Shown here piece after piece: positions 34,879 to 42,299 of a DNA stretch of 64,000 nt. Source of the stretch: Chitinimonas arctica (GTDB lineage: Bacteria; Pseudomonadota; Gammaproteobacteria; Burkholderiales; Chitinimonadaceae); the NCBI RefSeq assembly GCF_007431345.1, contig NZ_CP041730.1:4774001-4838000 (forward strand). The letters run 5' to 3'. Each line of letters begins with the position of its first letter. Position 1 is the stretch's first letter. Made by a program: the position numbers and the translations under genes. The notes beneath the pieces were generated by a model, which saw only the letters and a list, made by a program, of their open reading frames with translations, was not told the DNA's origin and did not search any database.

Positions 34879-35274
34879 ATGAGTCAAATCCTGGCAGGTA
34901 CTCCCTACGAAGTGATAGGCGCGGAAGCCGGCGTACGCCTGCTGGTGCAACGCTTCTACGACATCATGGACAGCGACCCGGTCGCCGCCGGCGTACGCGC
35001 TGCCCACTCGGCCGATCTATCCGAAGCGCGCGAACGGCTCTACCTGTTCCTGGTCGGTTGGATGGGTGGTCCGGCCTTGTATGTTGAGAAGCACGGCCAT
35101 CCCATGTTGCGGGCACGTCATCTGCCATTTCGTATCGACGAACGGATGCGGGATGAGTGGCTGTACTGCATGTATAAGGCGATGGATGAGCAGTTGGGGG
35201 ATCGGCCTGCGCTGAAACTCCATTTGGAACAGGCGTTTATGCGGACTGCGGATTTTATGAGGAACTGTAGGTAG
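34879..35274 (+). CDS. Group II truncated hemoglobin
   Basis: A 131-aa 2-on-2 hemoglobin. Family landmarks are LVQRFYDIMDSDP, LYLFLVGWMGGPALYVEKHG, and the proximal-His region HPMLRARHLPFRID. Trp in LYCMYKAMDEQ-type helices near the C-terminus (DEWLYC) is the group II TrpG8. These proteins bind oxygen or NO and support redox or nitrosative stress defence. Its last 50 bases are repeated at 38403-38455 with the reading frame and a stop codon kept, pointing to an insertion at the gene's 3' end. Confidence 0.9.
   Translation: MSQILAGTPYEVIGAEAGVRLLVQRFYDIMDSDPVAAGVRAAHSADLSEARERLYLFLVGWMGGPALYVEKHGHPMLRARHLPFRIDERMRDEWLYCMYKAMDEQLGDRPALKLHLEQAFMRTADFMRNCR
35218..35270 (+). repeat. Direct repeat copy 1 (3' end of hemoglobin gene)
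   Basis: About 53 bases at the end of the truncated hemoglobin gene, coding LHLEQAFMRTADFMRN, recur in direct orientation at 38403-38455 with a handful of mismatches. The two copies bracket a 3.1-kb segment. Confidence 0.85.
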
Positions 35275-35336
35275 CTAAATGAACCCCGCAATGTACCCCG
35301 CTTTGTAAGGCGGGCATGGTTGGTGTGGGGTTCTCC

Positions 35337-35511
35337 TAACAGGCTGGTGAGAAACTCCCGGCATCAGCGACTGCGTGGGAAAATCCGACCAGATCAGGGA
35401 GGTTTGCTCAAAAAATAGGCGAAAATTGCCTGATTCTTGAACAAAATCCCGTATTTCCACAGTTTTCCTGCAGTACAGTGGGACTCCGACGAGTTTCTCA
35501 CCAGCCTGTTA
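35337..35511. mobile_element. MITE-like element with perfect 21-bp terminal inverted repeats
   Basis: A 175-bp element. Its left end 35337-35357 (beginning TAACAGGCTGGTGAGAAACT) and right end 35491-35511 are perfect reverse complements over 21 bases. The interior has no gene and is not itself repeated. The size and structure fit a non-autonomous element mobilised by a transposase encoded elsewhere. No clear target-site duplication is visible. A second hairpin-rich patch (GAACCCC...GGGGTTC, 35281-35333) abuts it on the left. Confidence 0.72.
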
Positions 35512-35519
35512 ACGCGTTA

Positions 35520-35873
35520 TCAGCATTTGTCAAATTCGGCCGCGCGATTTAGATAAGCTTTACAAAAATCGGCATCCCCTTTATCGGATTTCAGTTCCTT
35601 ACCGTCAAATTTAGCACTGATCACTTTGGATTTGGTGATGGAGAGGCGCTTATTTTCACAAGCCTCCAGTGCTGCCTTCTTACAGGCACTCGCATCCGCC
35701 GCATCAACAAATTCGGTACAGGCAGCCTTGCCTTCGCACTTCTTATAGCTTATGGCTTCCTTGCCAGCGCAGGCAGTCCGAGTAACATGCAGTTCGCATC
35801 CGGCTGCCAGAGCGTTGCCGTAATATAAGCAGAGTGCCAGCCCAAACAAATGTTTGATGATTGGTTTCTCCAT
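35520..35873 (-). CDS. Small cysteine-rich secreted protein, unknown
   Basis: A 117-aa protein with a signal peptide (cleavage after about ...GNALAAG). The mature chain of about 93 residues has eight cysteines: GCEL, TACAG, KKCEG, AACTEF, SACKK, EACEN, DFCKAY and the last residue. The even number suggests four disulphides. It is Lys/Ala-rich with no recognised family. G+C content is lower than neighbours. It lies inside the 3.1-kb segment bounded by the hemoglobin repeats, next to a chemoreceptor on the same strand. Confidence 0.68.
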   Translation of the reverse strand: MEKPIIKHLFGLALCLYYGNALAAGCELHVTRTACAGKEAISYKKCEGKAACTEFVDAADASACKKAALEACENKRLSITKSKVISAKFDGKELKSDKGDADFCKAYLNRAAEFDKC

Positions 35874-35916
35874 GGAAAGTTTACTCCTTTTTGGGTTTAG
35901 TACGTTTTCGAAATTA

Positions 35917-37890
35917 TTAATTGCGAAAGCGGCTAATACTGGCTTCCAGCCGATGTACTACCGTTTCCAGCTCGTTTGCCAAGTAGGATGCTTCATTTGA
36001 AGCTCGGGAATTTTGCTCGGTCATGTCGGCAATCTGTTCCACGTTAACTGCAATTTGCTGGCTGGCGATATTTTGCTCGACCAAAGCGCCCGAGATTGCA
36101 CTGACTTGCTGTTCGACCTCCTGCGTACCGGCTGTAATGGCATGCATGGCACCGCCTGCCTGGCGGGTCAGTGTTACACCGCTCTCGACCTTTTCAACCG
36201 TACTACGCACCGCTTTCACTGCGATCTCTATGGAGGACTGGATCGCGCCTATCTTGCTTGCGATATCCAGGGTCGCGCCGGTAGTGCGCTCTGCAAGCTT
36301 GCGCACTTCGTCGGCCACTACGGCGAAGCCTCTACCTTGCTCGCCAGCCCTGGCGGCCTCGATGGCGGCATTCAGTGCCAGAAGATTAGTCTGCCCTGCT
36401 ACATCCTTGATGACCTGGACAATGCTGGAGATTTCCTGGGAGCGTCGACCCAACTCATCCACTGAACCACCAAGCAGGTTAATTTCGGTGGAAATGCCGC
36501 TCATTTCATTGACTGTACGGTCGATTACCTCACGACCGCTACGTGCCCTTTCCCCTGCGTCGCGCGAAAAGCTGCGCGCCTGGTTCGCCCCATCCGTTAC
36601 GTGGCTGATGCTGGTTGACAACTGCTCTATGGATGCCGCCATGGCACCAGCGGCATCGCTCTGCTTTGCAGAACCATTGGCGACCTGACCCGCCGTGTTG
36701 AGCAACTTGCGTGCAACTCCCGCAATCTCGGCAGATGCCTCATGGGTTTCATGCAAAGCGTTTTGCACTGTTGCCACAAGGCGATTGAATGAGCGAGCCG
36801 CCACGGTCAGTTCGTCGTTTCCCTTTATCGTAACTCGCCGCGTGAAGTCGAGATCATGTTCCATAGCCACCATGGAGCCGGAAAGATTACCCAGTTGGCT
36901 ACTGATCGCCCGAATGATCCAAGCCGCAACCACGACAGAAACAAGTAGGGCGACTAAGGCAAAGACGGTCAGTAGGCCAGTACTGCTCTGCATCGTTGCA
37001 GCAGCAGACTGCTTGGTGCTCGCCGTTAATTCGTCCACCACCTTGGTCATTGCGCCGATTTGCTGCAAGGCGATCACACTGGATTCATCAATCTGTCCCA
37101 ACGCGCCTGCTGCTTCTTTGCGCAATTTGAGTTGCGCGGCATAAAGCGTGAGAAGACCACTTTCTCCCACTGAAGCGGCCTTAATGCGATCCGTGCTTTG
37201 TCGCGCCTTTAACTGGGCCGGATCAGCACGGGAAATCGCTTCAGCCTGCTTGTCGATTTCACCAAACTTAGTCTCGACTTCGCTCCTTACCGCCAACACC
37301 GCCGATTCCAGGTTCTTTTCCAGCCCAATGCTGACACTGTGGGCTATCTGATCAGCTAGACTACCCCAGGTTTTTGCCTGAGCCGGCGCACCCTTTATCT
37401 CAGAAAGCAGTCCGGTCAATTCATCGCCCATATCGCCGAACTCACGCTTTTGCTTAACCAGGTGGATGCCTTTCTCGGTATCTACACGATGTGCTTTCAT
37501 GACAGCTGGGCCTTGCTGGAAAACTTGTGTGCTAGCTGCGTCAGCGGCGGTGAGCGCCTGTTCTAGCCTGGGTTGCTCCTTGGTAAGCAATTGAAGTGTC
37601 GAGCGTGCTTGTTCGTACTGCTTGCGTTGTTCGTCGAATACCTGTTCCAGGCGACTCAATTCCCCCAGATTGCTTAGTTGAAAATGGCGCATCACCGCAA
37701 GCTTGGCCTGCAATAGACTGGACTGCATGCGGCTGGTGGCCGAAATCATGGGGGCCGATTTGTCGGAAATCACCAGTAGACTGTCATTGACGCTATTCAA
37801 ACCGAGCATGCCGACAATCAGGATGCCAGCAGCCAAAAAGAGTACGACGGCATAGCCGCCTGCGATCCGGGCAGTTACAGTGAGTCGCAT
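35917..37890 (-). CDS. Methyl-accepting chemotaxis protein
   Basis: A 657-aa chemoreceptor. It has a first membrane helix at about 9-30, a long helical periplasmic domain of about 280 residues, a second membrane helix at about 315-335 (LTVFALVALLVSVVVAAWII) and HAMP. The signalling domain has an intact tip GQTNLLALNAAIEAARAGE, then FAVVADEVRKLAERTTG. The ATG at 37890 has GGAGG 5 bases upstream. Base use is poorer in G+C than the other receptor in the window, consistent with its position in an inserted segment. Confidence 0.92.
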   Translation of the reverse strand: MRLTVTARIAGGYAVVLFLAAGILIVGMLGLNSVNDSLLVISDKSAPMISATSRMQSSLLQAKLAVMRHFQLSNLGELSRLEQVFDEQRKQYEQARSTLQLLTKEQPRLEQALTAADAASTQVFQQGPAVMKAHRVDTEKGIHLVKQKREFGDMGDELTGLLSEIKGAPAQAKTWGSLADQIAHSVSIGLEKNLESAVLAVRSEVETKFGEIDKQAEAISRADPAQLKARQSTDRIKAASVGESGLLTLYAAQLKLRKEAAGALGQIDESSVIALQQIGAMTKVVDELTASTKQSAAATMQSSTGLLTVFALVALLVSVVVAAWIIRAISSQLGNLSGSMVAMEHDLDFTRRVTIKGNDELTVAARSFNRLVATVQNALHETHEASAEIAGVARKLLNTAGQVANGSAKQSDAAGAMAASIEQLSTSISHVTDGANQARSFSRDAGERARSGREVIDRTVNEMSGISTEINLLGGSVDELGRRSQEISSIVQVIKDVAGQTNLLALNAAIEAARAGEQGRGFAVVADEVRKLAERTTGATLDIASKIGAIQSSIEIAVKAVRSTVEKVESGVTLTRQAGGAMHAITAGTQEVEQQVSAISGALVEQNIASQQIAVNVEQIADMTEQNSRASNEASYLANELETVVHRLEASISRFRN

Positions 37891-38402
37891 CACTACCTCC
37901 CGCCTATGTACCTGACGATCTTGATGAGCCTACGCTTGATCTCGCCAGGTCGGACTAAAGAACCAGGCGATGACGAATTGCATCTCGTTGTTTTATAGAC
38001 TTCATGGGCAAGAATCGCCAGTCGTGCTTCATGGGACGGGTATGATCTCGATTGATGCTTTAACTTGTGCGAGGATTGGCCAGAAGCCCAATGAACCTCT
38101 CGGGATCCCTGCCGAATTACAACACCTGCGGGTCTGCGGACCCGCGAGATTCCGCTAGTTACAAATACCCCACCTCGGTTTCGTTTCGCGTCTCTGCGCA
38201 ACCCGTTGTCGGAATCCCTCCCACTCCTGCAAGCCTGATGGCAGCAGAATTTTCGTGCTGTCGGTGCGTTAAGCGGCCGGTCCTGCGTCGCACCACCGAA
38301 ACTGGATGGTATCTGGTCTGCATTTATTCAGCCCAAACCAGATGGGACTGGCTATCGGCCTCACCCGGACTTCAAAACGTTCAACGCTCGAAGTGACAGG
38401 CT
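37891..38402. other. Gene-free stretch upstream of the chemoreceptor
   Basis: About 510 bases with no supported gene. The part next to 37890 should carry the chemoreceptor promoter. Open frames on either strand lack family sequence and ribosome sites. It ends at the second hemoglobin repeat. Confidence 0.5.
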
Positions 38403-38460
38403 CTCCATTTGGAACAGGCGTTTATGCGGACGGCGGATTTTATGCGAAATGTGGAATCCT
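38403..38460 (+). pseudogene. Direct repeat copy 2: orphan 3' end of the hemoglobin gene
   Basis: The sequence codes LHLEQAFMRTADFMRNVES followed by TAG, against LHLEQAFMRTADFMRNCR and TAG in the intact gene. Only the last 19 codons are present. The preserved frame and stop suggest this is the original 3' end, displaced when the 3.1-kb segment entered and brought or duplicated a replacement end. Confidence 0.8.
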
Positions 38461-38510
38461 AGATTCTGCCATGGAACACCTCTAAGCAGCTTGTGCCGGC
38501 GGCACGCGCT

Positions 38511-39137
38511 TTAAAAGAATTCGGCGTCGCCCGATGAAGCGCTGGACGCGGTAGTGCCACCATGCAGATGCGCCTGTTCCAAGGTGGAATACGTACCTTG
38601 CAGCCGGCGCAGCCAGTCGTTCGGCGACACGGCTGGCGACTTGCCGTCCGGGTCGTGCAATACGGCGGCCAAGTGCTCCTCCATGCGGGCCAGGTCCTGT
38701 ACGACATGGTCCATCATCTGGCAGGCCCTATCCTGGAACTGCATCGCCACCAGGTTCTGGTTCAATTCCTGCTCGACCTGGTTGCCGTGTGCCTTCAAAT
38801 TACTGTTGATATCCGCCATGCGCTGGGTCGCGACGGTGAAATCGTCCAGCGAGGCATCGAGCATCTTCAGCGCCGCACCGGTCTGCTGGTTCTCCGTCAC
38901 GCTGAACCCCCGGCCGTGCTCGCCGGCCCGCGCCGCCTCGATGGCAGCGTTGAGCGCCAGCAAGTTGGTCTGGTTGGCGATTGCCGCCACCCCCTTGGCC
39001 ATGCCGTCCAGTTCCGCCGAAAAGCTGGCCAGGCTGGTGACCTGCTCGATCAGTTCGGCGCGGAAGTGGCAAGGAAATTTCAACGTCGCGACCTGCTGTG
39101 CTGCGGTAATGGGCTCCTCAGGCACATTAATTGCCAA
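38511..39137 (-). pseudogene. Chemoreceptor remnant with internal deletion
   Basis: The frame contains a receptor tip, AIANQTNLLALNAAIEAARA then GEHGRGFSV, but the next block VADEVRKL is missing and the chain jumps to TENQQTGAALKMLDASLDDF. A QFQDR segment (NLVAMQFQDRACQMMDHV) like that of small soluble chemoreceptors follows. The N-terminal sensor and half the hairpin are gone. The first start is a TTG without a ribosome site. It is most likely a decayed receptor gene, although a short expressed protein cannot be excluded. Confidence 0.62.
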
Positions 39138-39208
39138 AAAATTTTATTCAGATACGACGAGTTGCGAGCTATCTGCTTGGCTTTAAAGCATTGTTCGCTG
39201 GAGCCCAA

Positions 39209-40279
39209 ATGACCGATATCCGAACAGGGCAGGCACCGCCGCCACTCACGCGCGAGCAGTTCCACGCTCGCTTCAATGTTCGTTTCTATGACCCGGCCTA
39301 TGCAGTCGAGCGCGATGCGATTGCACGGCTGGAAGAGATTGCCTGGCAGGCCTTCCAGGAAGGTCGGAAGGCGCCAATCACCCAGCCGGCGGGACCGGAA
39401 TTCGCTGATCCGAGCTATCAGATATCCGTGCAATGGTTGGAAACACGCAAGCGCCTGCGGCTGGCCCAGCAGCGCTGGAATGACAGCGCCACGCCATCAC
39501 GCGTGTTGTTGGTGTGTGGCAGCGCGCGCAACGATGGCACCTGTCCCGGCGAGATATCCAAGACCTGGCGGTTGACCGGGATCGCCCAGCAGGTGCTGGA
39601 GGCGGAAGGCGTCGAGGCGGATGTGCTGGATTTGAGCCTGGTCACATCGGAATACGGCCGCACCATTCAGCCCTGCAAGGGTTGCGTATCGAGTGCGATG
39701 CCGCTGTGCCACTGGCCATGCACCTGCTATCCCAACCACGCACAGGATCAAGCCGATGACTGGATGGCCGAGATCTATGAGCGCTGGGTGGCCGCGCATG
39801 CGGTGATTATCCTGGCGCCCACCTATTGGTACCAATCACCCAGCCCACTCAAGTTGCTGATAGATCGCATGGTCTGCGCGGACGGCGGCAATCCGGACCC
39901 GACCACCACGCACGGTAAACAGGTGGTGGAGGCCAAACGCATGGAGCAAGCCGGCTGGGATTATCCCAAGCATGTGGCAGGGCGGGTCTTCGGCGTGGTG
40001 GTACACGGTGATGTGGCTGGCGTGGAGCCGCACCGGCGCAGCCTGGTCGATTGGCTGGAATGGATGGGCATGATCGACGCAGGCGCGGCCGCTAAGCTCG
40101 ATCGCTATATAGGTTATTACGAGCCTTACTACAGCAGCCACGATGTGCTCGATAAGGACGAGGACGTGCAGGAAGAAGTGCGTAATGTGGCCCGTTCGGT
40201 GTTGAATGCCGTTAAGGCACTGCGCGCCGGGACCCTGAGCCAGCCAGATAAAGCGACCAAGCCGCCGCGGCCGAAGTGA
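39209..40279 (+). CDS. NAD(P)H-dependent flavin oxidoreductase, flavodoxin-like
   Basis: A 356-aa protein. The first 110 residues are a helical extension. A flavodoxin-like FMN reductase domain starts at SRVLLVCGSARNDGTC and includes IILAPTYWYQSPSPLKLLID, the usual loop of this family. A Cys-rich segment, QPCKGCVSSAMPLCHWPCTC, is typical of iron-sulphur or thiol-containing members. The ATG at 39209 has GGAG 7 bases upstream. The substrate is unknown; quinone or metal-related reduction is possible. Confidence 0.8.
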   Translation: MTDIRTGQAPPPLTREQFHARFNVRFYDPAYAVERDAIARLEEIAWQAFQEGRKAPITQPAGPEFADPSYQISVQWLETRKRLRLAQQRWNDSATPSRVLLVCGSARNDGTCPGEISKTWRLTGIAQQVLEAEGVEADVLDLSLVTSEYGRTIQPCKGCVSSAMPLCHWPCTCYPNHAQDQADDWMAEIYERWVAAHAVIILAPTYWYQSPSPLKLLIDRMVCADGGNPDPTTTHGKQVVEAKRMEQAGWDYPKHVAGRVFGVVVHGDVAGVEPHRRSLVDWLEWMGMIDAGAAAKLDRYIGYYEPYYSSHDVLDKDEDVQEEVRNVARSVLNAVKALRAGTLSQPDKATKPPRPK

Positions 40280-40415
40280 GGCGAGTGGCTGCGCGGAACG
40301 GTTGGTGTGCCGCCTCCGCCTGGCTTGGATAGCATTTGGCGTGGAGCAATTTGCTGATCAGAGGTTCGATGGGCGGATACGGAAGGGTAGGGAACCTGTA
40401 ACTGCCGTGCGTCCA

Positions 40416-41265
40416 TCAGACATGCAGCTTGTCCAGATTTGCTTGATCCAAAATCGTTTGGTCAACGACATTGACGATTTGTCCGGCCGGTATGTCGAAA
40501 ATCCGTTGGAAATCCGCTTGCCCCAATAACTCCTCCGCTTGACGCAGAAAGTTATTGTTCAGCGCATTCAACATCTCGGCAGACGGTACCGACGTGCGGC
40601 CATCACCTGCGCCCTCGCCGATTTGAAGCAGGCTCGCTTGATGATGACGACGCAGCTTCAGTAACTTATCGATCTTGTGCGCACGAGGTGTCTCTCGGAG
40701 CACCGAATCGACCTTTCGTTCAAAGTTGTCTTTGGGATGTTGCATGGCACTTTCTCTCCGGTGAGCCTGAACACCATGCGTCCGCGATGGTGATGCATGG
40801 CAATGCAACTTGCGTGCCTCCCAGTCTGCAGGCACGTTACCGTAGTCGCCATACAAAGCGCTTGTGACACCATAGCCTCGTGCCAAATGTACCGTCAAGG
40901 GGGGCGAGCTGCCTTGCCCTGTTGCCCATAGGACTTGATTCGACAGCTGGTGACAGACGCCGTGTACTCCATAGACAAAGATTGTCCCGCAGGCCTGCGG
41001 ATCCGTGCCTGAAGGGATATTGGGTTTGCACAAGCATTCGGCCAAAGCCTTATTACCTGCGGCGGAACCTATCAGTCCATCTGGAAGCGACGGTGTCCCG
41101 CCCGTCGGATGAAAGTCGCCCCAACAGTACCTAATAACGTGATCCCGCCGCGATCACAGTAGAAATGTCTGCATACACGGGCACCCTGTTATCGAAATCC
41201 GTTACCCAAGTATGATCCCACTTAAAGGTGGAAGTGAACGCGGGCTTGGCCCAACTGAACAGCAT
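40416..41265 (-). pseudogene. Frameshifted gene, possible permuted papain-like hydrolase
   Basis: The 5' frame starts at ATG 41265 (AGGAAG 6 bases upstream) as MLFSWAKPAFTSTFKWDHTW and stops at 41131. A second frame continues at once with YCWGDFHPTGGTPSLPDG, then GTIFVYGVHGVCHQLSNQVL, and runs to 40416. Removing one base near 41131-41134 joins them into about 282 aa. An early His (DHTW) and a later Cys-His (GVCHQ) recall permuted NlpC/papain-type cysteine hydrolases, but the assignment is tentative. The C-terminal 100 residues are helical and charged. No secretion signal is evident. Confidence 0.62.
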
Positions 41266-41455
41266 AAATGACTTCCTATGATTTATACGGAAATCGGTCG
41301 TGCGGCCATCCCCCAAAAAATCCAGGCCGGCACCTCAGTCTGACGCTGATATGCGTCCGTCCTGTATAAGACCCGCGATATCTGGCGAGTTCAATGCGCG
41401 GGATGCAATTGTTGGCGGGCCATGCCATTGTGACCGCGGCTTGTGCGCTCGGTGC

Positions 41456-42124
41456 CTAAGCATAAGCACTAATCAAATTATTAGGCAGCCCCGACTCCCG
41501 CGCCCCCTGATAAGCCTGCCGAACCCGCTCCGCCGAGTCCTTGCTGTCGTCACCCGTCCCGTTTGCCTCAGCCGCAATCTCAATCCGTGCCGCCTGTGCC
41601 ATCCTCCCAGCCTGCGCCGCCACCGCCTGGTCCGCGCCGGACGGATCGCGTGGAGCCAGTGCTGCACGAGCGATACTAAGCGCCTTCTGCAGCGATTCCT
41701 GCGGCGTACTCCCAGGCGACACATCGATATTGACCTCGCCACCAATGGCATAGCTGACCCCATCCGGCCCGCGCTGATAGCTGTAATGAGGGCCAGAAAC
41801 CGTAATACCGCCCGCCGCGCTCAGATGCGCCTGTTCATGCTGGCGCACCTCACGGTCGCGGGCCTGCAGCTTGCGGACCTGCTCCTGTTCTTCCTGGCTC
41901 AGTTGCGTATCGGTTTTCGACAGCGGCGAATTGCCGTCCCGCGCCTGGATATCCTCCGGGGCGGGGCTGGTTTCGACCCGTTGGGCGGCGCATTGCGTGC
42001 AGCCGCAGCTGGCGGCGTGCAGCCTTAAGCTGGTGGCGGCAAGATAATTGCTGCTGGAAACGCCGGAGAGCGTCATGGTCAAGCTCAGCCCTGTGGAACT
42101 GGCTTGCCCGGGAATCATTGCCAT
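41456..42124 (-). CDS. SprA-related putative metalloprotease (HExxH)
   Basis: A 222-aa protein of the SprA-related family. The core is DREVRQHEQAHLSAAGG with an HExxH zinc motif (HEQAH), followed by YQRGPDGVSYAIGGEVNIDV and the ALAPRDPSGADQAVAAQAG block. These three blocks are the family signature. The role of the family is not established. The start at 42124 is chosen by GGAG about 10 bases upstream; a further ATG lies two codons later. It is divergent from tamA. Confidence 0.8.
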   Translation of the reverse strand: MAMIPGQASSTGLSLTMTLSGVSSSNYLAATSLRLHAASCGCTQCAAQRVETSPAPEDIQARDGNSPLSKTDTQLSQEEQEQVRKLQARDREVRQHEQAHLSAAGGITVSGPHYSYQRGPDGVSYAIGGEVNIDVSPGSTPQESLQKALSIARAALAPRDPSGADQAVAAQAGRMAQAARIEIAAEANGTGDDSKDSAERVRQAYQGARESGLPNNLISAYA

Positions 42125-42299
42125 GGTCCGCCGCTCCCGCAGCGATGCGTGGCGGCTCCCCGGTTGGCCAGTGTTTATAATCAACGCATGTAAGCCGGAT
42201 TTTACCCACTTGCCGTCGCGATGGCATGACCGCGCGTCGGTAATCCATTATTAAGTAATTGTTTCCAAATGGATCAAGGTGCCGACATCCAATCCGTTC

